Part shown: positions 29,664-40,093 of the stretch, in pieces
How positions within the stretch are numbered: position 1 is the stretch's first letter
Layout of the letters: every line of letters begins with the position of its first letter
Source of the DNA: Vreelandella halophila
GTDB taxonomy: Bacteria > Pseudomonadota > Gammaproteobacteria > Pseudomonadales > Oleiphilaceae
Length of the DNA: 64,000 nucleotides
Reading direction: 5' to 3'
Assembly (NCBI RefSeq): GCF_019903425.1
Contig: NZ_JACHUZ010000011.1
Coordinates: 272,722 to 336,721, forward strand
Made by a program: the position numbers and the translations under genes
Notes under the pieces: generated by a model
Databases searched by the model: none
The model's input: only the letters and a program-made list of their open reading frames with translations
Told to the model about the DNA's origin: nothing

Positions 29664-31814
29664 TCAGATGACGCTGTAGTAGACCGGTTCTGGTGTGGCT
29701 TCTGAAAGTGCCAGTTCGTCCCGGGGGCGGGCTTCACTGAAGTAATGGCCCTGCACGCTGTCGCATCCGAGTTCGCGCAGGTAGGCAAGCTGCTCCCGGG
29801 TTTCCACGCCCTCGGCGACGATATCGAGCTGGAGTCCGCGGGCCATGGCGGTAATGGCGTTGACGATGCAGGCGCCTTCCTCGCCGTGGCGGATGCTGCG
29901 CACGAAGCTCTGATCCACCTTGAGCGTGTGGATCGGCAGGCGGTGCAGGTAGTTGAGTGAGGAATAGCCAGTGCCGAAATCATCGATCGCGATGCGGATG
30001 CCGTAGCTTGAGAGCTGGTCCAGCTTGAAGCTGATCTGTTCAAGATCGCTGATGATCATGTTCTCGGTGATCTCGATCTCCAGGCGCTGAGGAGGCAGGT
30101 TGTAGTGCTCCAGCCTCTGGAGAAGGTGATCCACAAAGCGCGGATGTTCCACCTGCATGGGGGAGAAGTTGACCGACAGCCGGATATCCTCATCCGTGCG
30201 GTTGAGCCAGGGCCCCATCTCGCGGCAGGCCGTGGCCAGCACCCACTCACTGAGATCACCGATCAGGCGGGTCTCTTCGGCCAGCGGCAGGAATTCCCCG
30301 GGCTGCAGTAGGCCGCGCGTGGGATGTTGCCAGCGGACCAGTGCCTCAAGCCCACGGCAGAGCCCGGTACGTAGACAGATCTGGGGCTGATAGAACACCC
30401 GCAACTCCCCAGCCTGGAGAGCACGGCGCAGGTCACGTTCCATGCCCAGGCGGTGGGTGGTGTTCACGTTCATGGATTCCGTGAAGAACTGGTAGCCGTC
30501 CTTGCCCCGGCCCTTGACGTGGTACATGGCCACATCCGCCTGCTGGATCAGCTCTTCGAGCTTGTGCCCTGAATCAGGGTAGAGGGCAATGCCGATGCTC
30601 ACCCCGACATAGACCTCGTGCTCACCCAGTTTGAAGGGGCTACGGAGTGCCTCCATCAGCTTGCGGGCGATGGTACGGGCGTCATCGGTATGCCGGATCT
30701 CGGGCAGCAGCAGGGTGAATTCGTCGCCACCAAAGCGCGACAGGGTATCGCCCTGGCGCAGGCAGCCCTCCAGGCGCTGCGTCACCGCCTGAAGCAGCCG
30801 GTCGCCCATGGCGTGGCCGAGACTGTCGTTGACCACCTTGAAGCGGTCCAGGTCGATGAACATGACCGCCAGTTTCTGGTTGTTGCGTTCGGCCTGGGAA
30901 ATGCTCAGGCCCAGACGGTCCTTGAACAGGGCCCGGTTGGGAAGCCGGGTGAGCAGGTCGTGATACGCCTGGAAGTTGATGAAAGCCTCGGCTTCCTTGC
31001 GTTCGGTGATATCACGGGCGGTTCCGTAGATCTGGGAGGCCATCTCGCCGGGGACGCCGGACTCGTCCTCCATGGGGAACGCGGTGATCTCGAAGTGGCG
31101 ATTGCCGCGCGCGCTGCCCCGGGACTTGAGCCTGAGTTCAATGGTTCTCGGGTTGTCGGCGCTGATGGTGGGGTCCCGGAAGGCCCACTCCACGCGGCTC
31201 ACATCCTGCTCTTCGATCAGGTGGCGGATATGCCGGCCTTCAAGGTCTTCCGGCCGATAGCCGAGCAGGGATTCCACCTTGCTGTTGAGGAACCGGAAGT
31301 GTCCGTTGCGATCGAGCATGAACACGATGTCCGGCGAGCTGTTCACAATGCAGCGATGGAGCTGCTCGGACTGGCGCAGTCGTGTCTGCGCCTCCTCGTG
31401 GCGATGTTCCAGCTGTCGCGTTTCCAGCACGCTTTCAACGGTAGCGGTCAGTTCCTCGCTGTCGTAGGGCTTGCGGAGATAGTCGTAGGCTCCGCGGCGC
31501 AGGGCGCGGCTGATGGCATTGAAGGAGGTGTCACCGCTGATGACCACCACGGCGGTATCGATACCCCGACGGTCCAGGAAAGCCATGACCTCGTGCCCGC
31601 TGATGTCAGGCAGGCGGAGATCCAGCAGGACCAGTTCATACTGGCCCCCGCTGAGTTTGCGACAGGCCTCATTGCCGTTGGCGGCGGTCTCCGGGTGGTA
31701 ACCCTGGTGTGCAAGCAGGTTATGGATGCTGCTGCAGACCGCCGTATCGTCATCGACAATGAGCAGAGGCGTACTGCCTGTTTCAACCCTGTGATCGTTA
31801 TTATCTGGATCCAT
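29664..31814 (-). CDS. Response-regulator c-di-GMP enzyme: REC-PAS-GGDEF-EAL
   Basis: Cytoplasmic 716-residue protein. The receiver spans residues 15-130 (acidic DDD at 21-23, phospho-Asp65 in LLDLRLPD, switch Lys in RKPY). A PAS sensor domain spans about 150-275, then GGDEF with an intact GGDEF at 362-366. The EAL domain has EAL at 490-492 and a DDFGTG loop. Both catalytic signatures are intact, so it could make and degrade c-di-GMP, with one activity dominating. No cognate histidine kinase is adjacent. Confidence 0.92.
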   Translation of the reverse strand: MDPDNNDHRVETGSTPLLIVDDDTAVCSSIHNLLAHQGYHPETAANGNEACRKLSGGQYELVLLDLRLPDISGHEVMAFLDRRGIDTAVVVISGDTSFNAISRALRRGAYDYLRKPYDSEELTATVESVLETRQLEHRHEEAQTRLRQSEQLHRCIVNSSPDIVFMLDRNGHFRFLNSKVESLLGYRPEDLEGRHIRHLIEEQDVSRVEWAFRDPTISADNPRTIELRLKSRGSARGNRHFEITAFPMEDESGVPGEMASQIYGTARDITERKEAEAFINFQAYHDLLTRLPNRALFKDRLGLSISQAERNNQKLAVMFIDLDRFKVVNDSLGHAMGDRLLQAVTQRLEGCLRQGDTLSRFGGDEFTLLLPEIRHTDDARTIARKLMEALRSPFKLGEHEVYVGVSIGIALYPDSGHKLEELIQQADVAMYHVKGRGKDGYQFFTESMNVNTTHRLGMERDLRRALQAGELRVFYQPQICLRTGLCRGLEALVRWQHPTRGLLQPGEFLPLAEETRLIGDLSEWVLATACREMGPWLNRTDEDIRLSVNFSPMQVEHPRFVDHLLQRLEHYNLPPQRLEIEITENMIISDLEQISFKLDQLSSYGIRIAIDDFGTGYSSLNYLHRLPIHTLKVDQSFVRSIRHGEEGACIVNAITAMARGLQLDIVAEGVETREQLAYLRELGCDSVQGHYFSEARPRDELALSEATPEPVYYSVI

Positions 31815-32100
31815 GACGGAAGCCGGTCGGATCGGATTCAGGCTCCAAGTCTAGCCGGTAATGGGCCCCACTGCGCCATGGCCCTCCGAAACTTTGAACC
31901 CATTCTCACTTTTTGTGGTAGGAAGCCTAATCCATATTGCTGAAAAATGAAAGATTTGTAGCTGTCTGTTCAGTCTACACTCCAAGATCCACACCAAACA
32001 CGCTGGTTGTGCCCCTGCTTCGGTTCGGTGTGGGACTGTCCCGGACTGGTCAGCCGGCGTACAATGATTCCATGCGGTTGGCAGTATCTGCGGTGTCGGA
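31815..32100. other. Divergent promoter region
   Basis: Non-coding gap of 286 bases between the GGDEF-EAL gene (minus) and the MinD-like gene (plus). A TACAAT hexamer at 32060-32065, 36 bases before the plus-strand ATG, is a plausible -10 box, but no good -35 stands 16-18 bases upstream. The middle (about 31900-31965) is AT-rich. Nothing else is recognised. Confidence 0.4.
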
Positions 32101-33342
32101 ATGAATCATAACAACAGCTCCAGCGCAGTTGACCGCCCGGAATCCGGTTCCCGGGTCCCGCTTACTCTTGCGATAACCGGGGGCAAGGGAGGCGTGGGCA
32201 AAACCCAGGTGGCCCTCAATCTGGCCCTGGTCCTGGCACGTCAGGGCTATCGCACACTGCTTCTGGATGGCGATGTGGAACTCGCCAACGTCAACGTGAT
32301 GCTGGGGGTCTATCCCGGCATGACGCTTGAGCATGTGGTGCTTGGTGAACGGACCCTGGATGAGGTGGTGCTGCCGGTTACTGGCAACCTGGACCTGTTG
32401 CCCGGGGCTTCCGGTGTTCCGGGGTGTCTGGAGCTCGACAGTGCCCGGCGAGAGGATTTCCTGGCACAGCTCAGGACGCTTGAGCAGGGCTATGACCGGG
32501 TTATCATCGATACCGCCGCCGGTCTGAGTACCCCCGCACTGCACATGGTCGCCGCTTCCCATCTGGCGGCGCTTGTGATCACGCCGGACCCGACCTCCCT
32601 TACCGATGCCTTCTCCCTGGTCAAGGTGCTCCATCGCAAGGGGTACCGGCGCACGCCCAGCGTCATCGTTAACATGGCGCGCGGCGCGACCGAAGCGCAG
32701 ACCGTCTACCGCCGCTTCTCAACTGCCGTGTCCCGTTACATCGGTGTACAGCTGCACTACCTGGGGGCTATCTGGCGGGACGAGACCATAGCCCAGTCCA
32801 TCAGTACCCAGCGCCCCGTCGCCATGATGGATGACAGCGATCCTTCCTGCCGCCAGTTCTGGACCCTGGCCGATATGCTGGCCGTGCGCTGCTCCCAGGG
32901 GGTGGCGCCGGCCAACGGGTTCGCGCGTTACTGGGGGCGGCTGGTGCGCCGCCGTCATCAGCAGCGCGGCGAACAGCAGCAGTCGAGTAAGGCGGAAACA
33001 GGTACGATCGGCAGCCCCCAGGAATGGCTTGCGTCACTGGGGGAACACCTGCGTGCAGCTCAGGGGGATCCACTGGCCCGGTATCGCCTGATTACCGGCG
33101 TACTTGAGACGCTCGGGGAGTCCGTGGACGAGGATGCGGTGGAAGCGCTCCAGACAGGGCTGGCGGCGATGAAGTGGGAAGAGGCGCCGGCTACCGTGCG
33201 GCGGGCCGCCGCCGAGCATTTCCGGCAACTCGCGCGGGTTGTGGCGCCTTCGGAAGGGCTTCGACCCGAGGAGGGCAGGGCGCTGGGAGCCGGAACGGAC
33301 GCTCCCGGACAGCCGGCTACAGAAGGCTCCGGTTCGGGGTGA
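32101..33342 (+). CDS. Orphan MinD/FlhG(FleN)-like P-loop ATPase with C-terminal extension
   Basis: A 413-residue protein. Residues 20-260 are a MinD/ParA-type ATPase. The deviant Walker A is KGGVGKT at 29-35, followed by LLDGDVELANVNVMLG and the switch II region VIIDTAAGLS. These features resemble FlhG/FleN more than MinD. Residues beyond about 280 form an extra part, basic and Gln-rich at first (RRRHQQRGEQQQ), then helical and acidic. No flagellar, Min or chemotaxis genes are nearby. The FAR gene follows. Placement of a polar structure or enzyme is a reasonable guess, not evidence. Confidence 0.8.
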   Translation: MNHNNSSSAVDRPESGSRVPLTLAITGGKGGVGKTQVALNLALVLARQGYRTLLLDGDVELANVNVMLGVYPGMTLEHVVLGERTLDEVVLPVTGNLDLLPGASGVPGCLELDSARREDFLAQLRTLEQGYDRVIIDTAAGLSTPALHMVAASHLAALVITPDPTSLTDAFSLVKVLHRKGYRRTPSVIVNMARGATEAQTVYRRFSTAVSRYIGVQLHYLGAIWRDETIAQSISTQRPVAMMDDSDPSCRQFWTLADMLAVRCSQGVAPANGFARYWGRLVRRRHQQRGEQQQSSKAETGTIGSPQEWLASLGEHLRAAQGDPLARYRLITGVLETLGESVDEDAVEALQTGLAAMKWEEAPATVRRAAAEHFRQLARVVAPSEGLRPEEGRALGAGTDAPGQPATEGSGSG

Positions 33343-33457
33343 GTCTGCCTTACCGATTGCAGGAAAGGGATCACGTTTCAGGGGATGATCAGATCCTGTT
33401 CAATGTTACACTCAGGCCTTAACCGCAACCCCGAGACTCACTTCCAGGGAGGTGACC

Positions 33458-34996
33458 ATGGAATCGGAACAGGACAATGCAGCAGCCAGTGAGTCCAATG
33501 TGCTCGGCGAGCTCCAGGGCAAACGGGTACTGATCACGGGGGTGACGGGGTTTGTCGGCAAGGTAGTGCTGGAGAAACTGATCCGCACGGTGCCGGATAT
33601 CGAGGGTATTACCCTTCTGATACGCGGCAACAGGCGGCATGGCACCGCCGGCGAACGTTTTGCAAATGAAGTAGCGACTGCCTCCGTCTTTGATCGGCTG
33701 CGCGTGGACGATCCGGAGCGGCTGGATGCCTTCCTGGACAGCCGCATCCAGTGTGTGACCGGAGAAATCACCGAACCCTGCTTTGGCATGACCCGGGCAC
33801 GCTTCCGGGAGCTGGCGGCGGAAACGGACGGGGTCATCAACGTGGCCGCCAGCGTGGATTTCCGTGAACCGCTTGACCGGGCTCTGGCGATCAATGCCCT
33901 GAGCCTGCGTAATGTCACTGAATTTGTGCAGGAAGCCGGGGACATTCCGCTGGTCCAGGTCTCCACCTGTTACGTTAACGGCTACAACCGCGGTCACCGC
34001 CACGAGGAACTGGTCACACCCGCTGGCCGGGGAATTACCCGGGATCCGGATGGAACCTGCCGTGTCGAGGATCTGATCGTCACTCTCCAGGATCGTATTG
34101 CGGATCTGCGCAGCCGTTACAGCGGTCAGAAGCTGCAGGAGGAGCTGGTCAACCTGGGCCTGCGGGAGGCCAACCGCCTCGGCTGGAACGACACCTACAC
34201 CCTCACCAAGTGGATCGGTGAACAGCTGCTGGCCCGCAACCTGCGCGGCGGCTCCGTCACCATCCTGCGCCCCTCCATTGTCGAGAGCACACTGGAGGAA
34301 CCGGTGCCTGGCTGGGTTGAAGGCGTGAAGGTAGCGGATGCCGTCATCATGGCCTATGCCCGCGGCAACGTCATGTTCTTTCCCGGGCGCCGCCGGGGCG
34401 TGATCGATGTGATTCCCGCGGACCTGGTGGCCAACGGCATCATCCTCTCGCTGACGGAACAGCTGCAGTCCCCGGGACGGCAGCGCATCTACCAGTGCTG
34501 CAGTGGCTCCTCCAACCCGCTGCGACTGGGTGAGTTCATTGACCATGTCATGACGGAAGCCACGGAGAACCATCAGGCCTATGACCATCTCTTCTATCAG
34601 AAGCCGCAGCTGCCTTTCCTGGCCGTGAACCGGCGCCTGTTCAATACCGTGAGCTTTGGGGTTGGGATTCCGGTTAACGCTGTCCGTCGGGGCCTGCAGT
34701 GGCTGGGCCGTGATGCCGAGCTCAAGACGGTGGAGCACTTCCAGACCACCATGAAGCTGGCAACGACCTTTGGTTTCTACTCATGCCCGGACTACACCTT
34801 CCACAATGACCGGCTGCTGGAGATGGCGCAGCGCATGGGCGACGAGGATCGCCGTGTCTTTCCCGTGGATGCGCGGCGTATCAACTGGCGCCGGTATATC
34901 CGCAGTGTGCACTTGGCTGGCCTGAACAAATATGCCCTGAAGGAACGCAAACTGTATCGGATGAGGCAGCGCCGGAACCGCCGCCGCGTTGCCTGA
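33458..34996 (+). CDS. Fatty acyl-CoA reductase, alcohol-forming, Marinobacter type
   Basis: NADPH-dependent reductase of 512 residues. The extended-SDR Rossmann start ITGVTGFVGKVVLEKLIRTV is at about residues 27-46. The catalytic YxxxK is in DTYTLTKWIGEQ. The C-terminal FAR domain includes FPVDARRINW and LNKYALKERKLY. From memory the chain closely resembles the roughly 513-residue Marinobacter reductase that takes acyl-CoA to fatty alcohol. GGGAGGTGA precedes ATG 33458. Fatty alcohol may feed wax ester synthesis. No wax synthase is in the window. Confidence 0.9.
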   Translation: MESEQDNAAASESNVLGELQGKRVLITGVTGFVGKVVLEKLIRTVPDIEGITLLIRGNRRHGTAGERFANEVATASVFDRLRVDDPERLDAFLDSRIQCVTGEITEPCFGMTRARFRELAAETDGVINVAASVDFREPLDRALAINALSLRNVTEFVQEAGDIPLVQVSTCYVNGYNRGHRHEELVTPAGRGITRDPDGTCRVEDLIVTLQDRIADLRSRYSGQKLQEELVNLGLREANRLGWNDTYTLTKWIGEQLLARNLRGGSVTILRPSIVESTLEEPVPGWVEGVKVADAVIMAYARGNVMFFPGRRRGVIDVIPADLVANGIILSLTEQLQSPGRQRIYQCCSGSSNPLRLGEFIDHVMTEATENHQAYDHLFYQKPQLPFLAVNRRLFNTVSFGVGIPVNAVRRGLQWLGRDAELKTVEHFQTTMKLATTFGFYSCPDYTFHNDRLLEMAQRMGDEDRRVFPVDARRINWRRYIRSVHLAGLNKYALKERKLYRMRQRRNRRRVA

Positions 34997-34997
34997 T

Positions 34998-35024
34998 GAG
35001 CGGCGCTGGTGGTCAGCGCTGCTC
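34998..35024 (+). terminator. Hairpin after the acyl-CoA reductase gene
   Basis: GAGCGGCGCTG (34998-35008) pairs with CAGCGCTGCTC (35014-35024) in 10 of 11 positions around a five-base loop, immediately after the stop. There is no T-run, so it may be Rho-assisted or simply a structured spacer before acs. Confidence 0.35.
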
Positions 35025-35068
35025 AGCTGTCATACAGTCATGGTATCCGCCACCGAAGGAGAACCGTC

Positions 35069-37012
35069 ATGGCTGCCGGCAGCATCTATCCCATCAGCGA
35101 TTCCATGAAGGACGCCCATATCAACAGGGAACAGTACGAAGCCATGTACCGGGAATCCATTGAGGATCCGGACAGTTTCTGGGGCAGGCATGGCAGGCGT
35201 ATCGACTGGATGCGCCCCTACACCAAGGTCAAGAACACGAGCTTTGACCGCAACAACCTGAGCATCCGCTGGTTTGAAGACGGCACCCTCAACGCTTCGG
35301 TCAACTGTCTGGACCGTCACCTGGCCGAAAGAGGTGATCAGACGGCGATCATCTTCGAAGGGGACGAACCCGATGTCTCCCGCTATGTGAGCTATCGCGA
35401 ACTGCACGAGAAGACCTGCCGCTTCGCCAATGCCCTGAAGGGGCTGGGGGTGAAGAAGGGAGACGTGGTAACCCTCTACATGCCCATGATCGTGGAAACC
35501 GCCGTCGCCATGCTGGCCTGCGCCCGTATCGGCGCCATCCACTCGGTGGTTTTCGCAGGATTCTCACCCGAGGCACTGGCGGCGCGCATCGGCAATGGCG
35601 GGTCCCGGTTCGTGATCACGGCGGATGAGGGCGTCCGGGGCGGGAGGCGCATTCCCCTCAAGAACAATGTCGATCAGGCGCTGGAGGAGCCCGCGGCCAG
35701 TGTGGTTGAGCGGGTGGTGGTGCTGAACTATACCGGCGGGAGCATGCAGTGGCATGACAGCCGGGACGTGGATTTCAACGCCCTTATGGAGGAGGCAGAA
35801 CCCTGGTGTGAGCCTGAGGAGATGAGTGCCGAGGACCCGCTGTTCATGCTCTATACCTCCGGTTCAACCGGGGCCCCCAAGGGGGTACTCCATACCACCG
35901 GCGGTTACATGGTCTACACCAGCATCACCCATGAGTATGTCTTCGATTACCGCCCCGGCGATGTGTTCTGGTGCACTGCGGACGTGGGCTGGATCACTGG
36001 CCACAGCTATACCCTGTACGGCCCCCTTGCGAACGGCGCCACCACCCTGCTTTACGAGGGCATTCCCACCTATCCGGACGAATCCCGTATTGGCCGGATC
36101 GTCGACAAGCACCAGGTGGCGACCCTCTATACCGCGCCCACGGGTATCCGGGCGCTGATGGCCGGCGGTGATCACGTGATGGATGGCACCTCGCGGGAAA
36201 GCCTGAGGCTGCTGGGAACCGCCGGTGAGCCGATCAACCCCCAGGCCTGGGAATGGTTCTATCGGGTGATCGGCAACGAGCAGGCGCCGATCGTTGATAC
36301 CTGGTGGCAGACCGAGACCGGGGGTGTGATGATCGGGCCACTGCCCGGCGCCATGGAACTCAAACCCGGTTCGGCCACCCGTCCGTTCTTTGGGGTGCAG
36401 CCCGCGCTGTTCGACAGCGAGGGTAATGAGCTGGAGGGCGCCACGGGCGGCAACCTGGTCATCAAGGACAGCTGGCCCGCCCAGATGAGGACCATCTTCG
36501 GTGACCATGAACGGTTCATTAAGACCTACTTCAGCACCTATGACGGCGTTTACTTTACCGGTGACGGCGCCAAGCGCGACGAGGACGGCGACTACTGGAT
36601 CACCGGCCGCGTTGATGACGTGCTCAACGTCTCCGGTCACAGGCTGGGTACCGCGGAAGTGGAGAGTGCCCTGGTGGCCCATGAGAAGGTGGCCGAGGCG
36701 GCGGTTGTGGGGTATCCCCATGACGTCAAGGGTGAGGGGATCTACGTCTACGTCACGCTGATGAAAGGTGAGGAGCCCACGGATGCCCTGCGTGATGAGC
36801 TGGTGCAGTGGGTGCGCCAGCGGATTGGCCCGATTGCCACGCCGGATGTGATCCAGTGGGCACCGGGCCTGCCCAAGACCCGTTCGGGCAAGATCATGCG
36901 CCGCATCCTGCGCAAGATCGCCTCCAACGAGACGGACAACCTGGGCGATACCTCGACACTGGCGGACCCCGGCGTGGTTGATGAGCTCATGGAGTACCGG
37001 GCTTTCCGCTGA
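35069..37012 (+). CDS. acs: Acetyl-CoA synthetase
   Basis: AMP-forming acetate:CoA ligase of 647 residues (E. coli 652). The ATP-binding signature is [11 protein letters not shown] near residue 270. [10 protein letters not shown] marks the acetate pocket, with the Trp that limits the substrate to C2-C3 acids. The C-terminal domain carries [13 protein letters not shown] with the Lys that is acetylated in known enzymes. ATG 35069 has GAAGGAG upstream. It activates free acetate. It lies between a fatty-alcohol enzyme and a glutamine amidotransferase. Confidence 0.95.
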   Translation: MAAGSIYPISDSMKDAHINREQYEAMYRESIEDPDSFWGRHGRRIDWMRPYTKVKNTSFDRNNLSIRWFEDGTLNASVNCLDRHLAERGDQTAIIFEGDEPDVSRYVSYRELHEKTCRFANALKGLGVKKGDVVTLYMPMIVETAVAMLACARIGAIHSVVFAGFSPEALAARIGNGGSRFVITADEGVRGGRRIPLKNNVDQALEEPAASVVERVVVLNYTGGSMQWHDSRDVDFNALMEEAEPWCEPEEMSAEDPLFMLYTSGSTGAPKGVLHTTGGYMVYTSITHEYVFDYRPGDVFWCTADVGWITGHSYTLYGPLANGATTLLYEGIPTYPDESRIGRIVDKHQVATLYTAPTGIRALMAGGDHVMDGTSRESLRLLGTAGEPINPQAWEWFYRVIGNEQAPIVDTWWQTETGGVMIGPLPGAMELKPGSATRPFFGVQPALFDSEGNELEGATGGNLVIKDSWPAQMRTIFGDHERFIKTYFSTYDGVYFTGDGAKRDEDGDYWITGRVDDVLNVSGHRLGTAEVESALVAHEKVAEAAVVGYPHDVKGEGIYVYVTLMKGEEPTDALRDELVQWVRQRIGPIATPDVIQWAPGLPKTRSGKIMRRILRKIASNETDNLGDTSTLADPGVVDELMEYRAFR

Positions 37013-37065
37013 ATGCCGGAGTCGTTCAACAATCTGTGAGCACTGCTTGTGCAGGGAGGACACTC

Positions 37066-37761
37066 ATGCTCAAACGGGCAATCGCCATCCGCCATCTTGC
37101 TTTCGAGGACCTGGGGGTTCTGGAGAGCCTGCTGCTGGGCAGTGGCTACAAGGTCTCCTATCGCGAGGCGGGGGTGGATGATCTGGAAGCCATTGAGGAG
37201 GCGCAGCCGGATCTGCTGGTGATCCTGGGGGCGCCCATTTCAGCCAATGATATTGAGACCTATCCGTTCGTCGAACAGGAGCTGGCTCTGATCCAGCGCC
37301 TGTCCGAGCGTGGTACTGCGGTGCTCGGTATATGCCTCGGGGCACAGCTGATCGCCCGCGCCCTTGGCGCTGGTGTGGAAGCCATGCCGCGGAAGGAAAT
37401 CGGATTCTCGCCGATTGAACTGACGGAAGAAGGCGGGGCGTCAGTGCTGGCGCCACTGCACGGGATGCCGGTGCTTCACTGGCATGGTGAAGCCTGCGGG
37501 CCGGTGACTGGCGCCCCCTCGCTTGCCCGGACACAGATCTGTGACAACCAGGCTTTCCAGCCCGCGTCTCGCATCCTGGGGCTGCAGTTCCATCTGGAGG
37601 TGCCACTGAAGCGCTTTGAGCGCTGGCTGATTGGCCACTGTTCGGAACTGGGATCCGCAGGGGTGTCGGTGCCGCAGCTCAGGCGGGATGCGGTGGAATA
37701 CCTGCCGCAGCTCGAGACTGTTGCCACGGATGTGTTCCGGCGGTGGCTGGATGGCCTCTGA
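37066..37761 (+). CDS. Class I glutamine amidotransferase-like protein
   Basis: A 231-residue stand-alone GATase1-fold protein. The nucleophile Cys90 lies in LGICLGAQLIARALG, and the catalytic His sits in GLQFHLEVPL with the Glu two residues on. The LVILGAPISAND stretch supplies the oxyanion region. This is the GMP-synthase-like group that acts without a fixed synthetase partner. Its substrate is unknown; gamma-glutamyl amide hydrolysis is one option. AGGGAGGA precedes ATG 37066. acs lies 53 bases upstream. Confidence 0.85.
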   Translation: MLKRAIAIRHLAFEDLGVLESLLLGSGYKVSYREAGVDDLEAIEEAQPDLLVILGAPISANDIETYPFVEQELALIQRLSERGTAVLGICLGAQLIARALGAGVEAMPRKEIGFSPIELTEEGGASVLAPLHGMPVLHWHGEACGPVTGAPSLARTQICDNQAFQPASRILGLQFHLEVPLKRFERWLIGHCSELGSAGVSVPQLRRDAVEYLPQLETVATDVFRRWLDGL

Positions 37762-37764
37762 GGG

Positions 37765-38214
37765 CTATGTTTGGCGCTGTTGCAGCCAGCGGTCCAGCTG
37801 GTTGGCGAAGGCCTGCTTCTCGCGTTGCCCGAGCGGGGGCGGCCCCCCACTCTGGATGCCGCTGGCGCGCATGGTGTCCATGAAGTCGCGCATGTTCAGC
37901 CGGCTCCGGATGCTGTCACTGGTATAGCGTTCGCCCCTGGGGTTAAGGGCTTCCGCGCCTTTCTCCATGGCTTCCGCTGCCAGGGGGATGTCGGCGGTGA
38001 TCACCAGGTCACCGGTTGCGACCTGGCGAACGATCTCGTTGTCCGCTTCGTCATACCCGGAGCGCACCTGCATGTGCTCGATGCTGGGCAGCGATGGGGC
38101 CGCGACCGGCCGATTGGCGACCAGAACGACCCTGACACCGGTACGCCGTGTGGCTTTGTAAAGGATGTCCCGGATCGGGCCGGGGCAGGCATCGGCATCC
38201 ACCCAGATCGTCAT
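37765..38214 (-). CDS. YaiI/YqxD (UPF0178) family protein
   Basis: A 149-residue protein with the family opening [19 protein letters not shown], then VVLVANRP and [14 protein letters not shown]. It ends with the conserved [13 protein letters not shown] and MRDFMDTMR stretch. The fold is PIN-like and a nuclease role has been proposed, but function is not established. It overlaps the upstream MFS gene by four bases (ATGA), so both are translated from one message. Confidence 0.9.
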   Translation of the reverse strand: MTIWVDADACPGPIRDILYKATRRTGVRVVLVANRPVAAPSLPSIEHMQVRSGYDEADNEIVRQVATGDLVITADIPLAAEAMEKGAEALNPRGERYTSDSIRSRLNMRDFMDTMRASGIQSGGPPPLGQREKQAFANQLDRWLQQRQT

Positions 38215-39404
38215 ACCGCCATCTCCTTCGCTTGTCTGACCGCTGCTGGCGCCCCGGAAGCCAGCAGGACACAGCCACCGGAGCAGGCTGCCATGATCAG
38301 CACGATGGGCACCAGTGAGCCACCGGCAATGGCCGCCGAACCCGCGCTGATCAACCCGGCAACAGTGAACTGGGAAGCCCCCAGTAGTGCTGAAGCGGTG
38401 CCCCCAAGCTTTGGGAAGAACTCCAGCGCATTCGCCATATTATTGGGAACCAGGGCGCCCATGCAGCCGGTGGCGACGATGATGCAGGCAGCAACCGCCC
38501 AATAGGGTGCGTCCGCTAGGGCGCAGGCTACCAGGGCTGCCACAGCCGCAGCCTGGATGAAGACGTAGATCCGCAACAGAATCGCGGATTCAAAATGCAG
38601 CAGAAGACGGCGGTTGAGCAGGCTGAATACGGCCATGGCGCCGATGTTGGCCGCGAACAGTGCCGAGAACAGGGTGCTTGAGAGCCCGAACCATTCCTGA
38701 TAAATGAAAGAGGCGTTGGTGATGAACACCAGCATCGTACTGAAGGCCAAGGCCTGCAATGCGATGAAGCGCATGGTGGCCGGGTGCTTCAGCACCAGTA
38801 GGTAATTGGTGACCAGCGTATGCACTGGGGTCCTGTCCCGTTGTCGGGGTGTGAGCCGACGGAAGAGGGCAAAGTGCAGCAGTACCGCGAGCAGGAAGGC
38901 GTAGCAGGAAAGCATGATGAATATTGTCGGCCAGCCACTGAGCGCTAGCAGCAGGGTTCCGATGGAGGGGGCTGCCGCGGGGGCGACGAACATGATCAGC
39001 CCGATGAGCCCGAACAGCCGTGCGGAATCCGTGCCGTCGGCGTGATCTCGTACCAGGGCCGGCACAGAGACCGCGCACAGGGCGCCACCGATGCCCTGGC
39101 TGGCGCGCCATGCCAGCATTTCGGCCAGGGAACCGGTCTGGGAAACCATCAGGGCGGAGCCGGCGAAGATGGCCAGGCCGCTGAACAGGATTTTCTGTCG
39201 GCCGTACCGGTCTGAAAGTGGGCCGCCGATCAGCTGGGCAAGCCCCAGGGTTGCCACATACGCACTCAGTGTCAGGCCCACATCTGCATTGGCCGTGCCA
39301 AGGTCTTCCGCGATCCTGGGAAAGGCGGGTAGGTAGGCATCGAGCGCCAGTGGGCCCAGGGCCACTGTCATTCCCAGAAGAATGGCCAGCTGCAGGTGCG
39401 GCAT
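38211..39404 (-). CDS. Bcr/CflA-family multidrug efflux transporter (MFS)
   Basis: Inner-membrane transporter of 397 residues with twelve predicted helices. Family marks are [18 protein letters not shown] in helix 1, [17 protein letters not shown] in the helix 2-3 loop, and [21 protein letters not shown] in helices 4-5, close to Bcr/CflA drug:proton antiporters. ATG 39404 with GGAG upstream is preferred to a TTG at 39425. Substrates cannot be told from sequence. It is coupled to the UPF0178 gene. Confidence 0.9.
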   Translation of the reverse strand: MPHLQLAILLGMTVALGPLALDAYLPAFPRIAEDLGTANADVGLTLSAYVATLGLAQLIGGPLSDRYGRQKILFSGLAIFAGSALMVSQTGSLAEMLAWRASQGIGGALCAVSVPALVRDHADGTDSARLFGLIGLIMFVAPAAAPSIGTLLLALSGWPTIFIMLSCYAFLLAVLLHFALFRRLTPRQRDRTPVHTLVTNYLLVLKHPATMRFIALQALAFSTMLVFITNASFIYQEWFGLSSTLFSALFAANIGAMAVFSLLNRRLLLHFESAILLRIYVFIQAAAVAALVACALADAPYWAVAACIIVATGCMGALVPNNMANALEFFPKLGGTASALLGASQFTVAGLISAGSAAIAGGSLVPIVLIMAACSGGCVLLASGAPAAVRQAKEMAV

Positions 39405-39491
39405 GCAGAGCGTCTCCGGCTGCAAAAACCGCTATTCTAGCACTGTTGCCGGCGCGACGTTTAGGGACCTAACTAAGTAGAGGTACGCAGT

Positions 39492-39989
39492 TCACCCGAG
39501 CGCCGCCGGGTTCAGCTGCCAGACACTTAAGTTGAGCGCCACGGCAAGGCTGACCCAGAGCAGGTAGGGCAGCAGCAGAAGTGCCGCGCCACGGTGGACC
39601 CGCCAGAAGCCGATCAGCGTTGCCAGGATCAGTCCCCACAGCAGGAGGATGTTGACAAAAGACCAGGCCCCCTGGTGCCAGACGAAAAAAAGCCAGCTCC
39701 AGAGAACGTTGGGCAGCAGCTGGAAGATGAAGAGCCCCAGGGCGAGGGGGGCGCCGCCGAAACGCCAGCGCCGCCAGACCAGCCAGGCCGCGAGAGCCAT
39801 TAGGGCATAGAGGGTCGTCCAGACTGGACCGAACCAGGCCGCGGGAGGGGCCCAAGCAGGCTGTTCCAGGGACTGATAGAATGCGCCTGCATTGATCGAG
39901 GCAACCGCCCCAAGGATCGCGACAATCAGGAGCAGGAGGCACCAGCCGGCAAGGCCGATGATCTGGCGGGTCGGGGAAAGGTTCGACAT
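39492..39989 (-). CDS. tspO: TspO/MBR family tryptophan-rich sensory protein
   Basis: Outer-membrane or inner-membrane five-helix protein of 165 residues that binds porphyrins and cholesterol-like ligands. Tell-tale parts are FYQSLEQPAWAPPAAWFGPVW, LWSWLFFVWH and the last helix WVSLAVALNLSVW. Trp content is high, as expected. In bacteria TspO acts in tetrapyrrole or stress regulation. It is divergent from the thioesterase gene. A second long frame over the same bases is its shadow. Confidence 0.93.
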   Translation of the reverse strand: MSNLSPTRQIIGLAGWCLLLLIVAILGAVASINAGAFYQSLEQPAWAPPAAWFGPVWTTLYALMALAAWLVWRRWRFGGAPLALGLFIFQLLPNVLWSWLFFVWHQGAWSFVNILLLWGLILATLIGFWRVHRGAALLLLPYLLWVSLAVALNLSVWQLNPAALG

Positions 39990-40093
39990 GGTTCTTCGCA
40001 GTCGGTTGTCACTGTGGCTTCCCTGAGTTGATACGCAGCCTGGGTGGCATCAGCTCAGCCGTATTACAGCAGACGCAGTCAGGAGTGTTCTGG

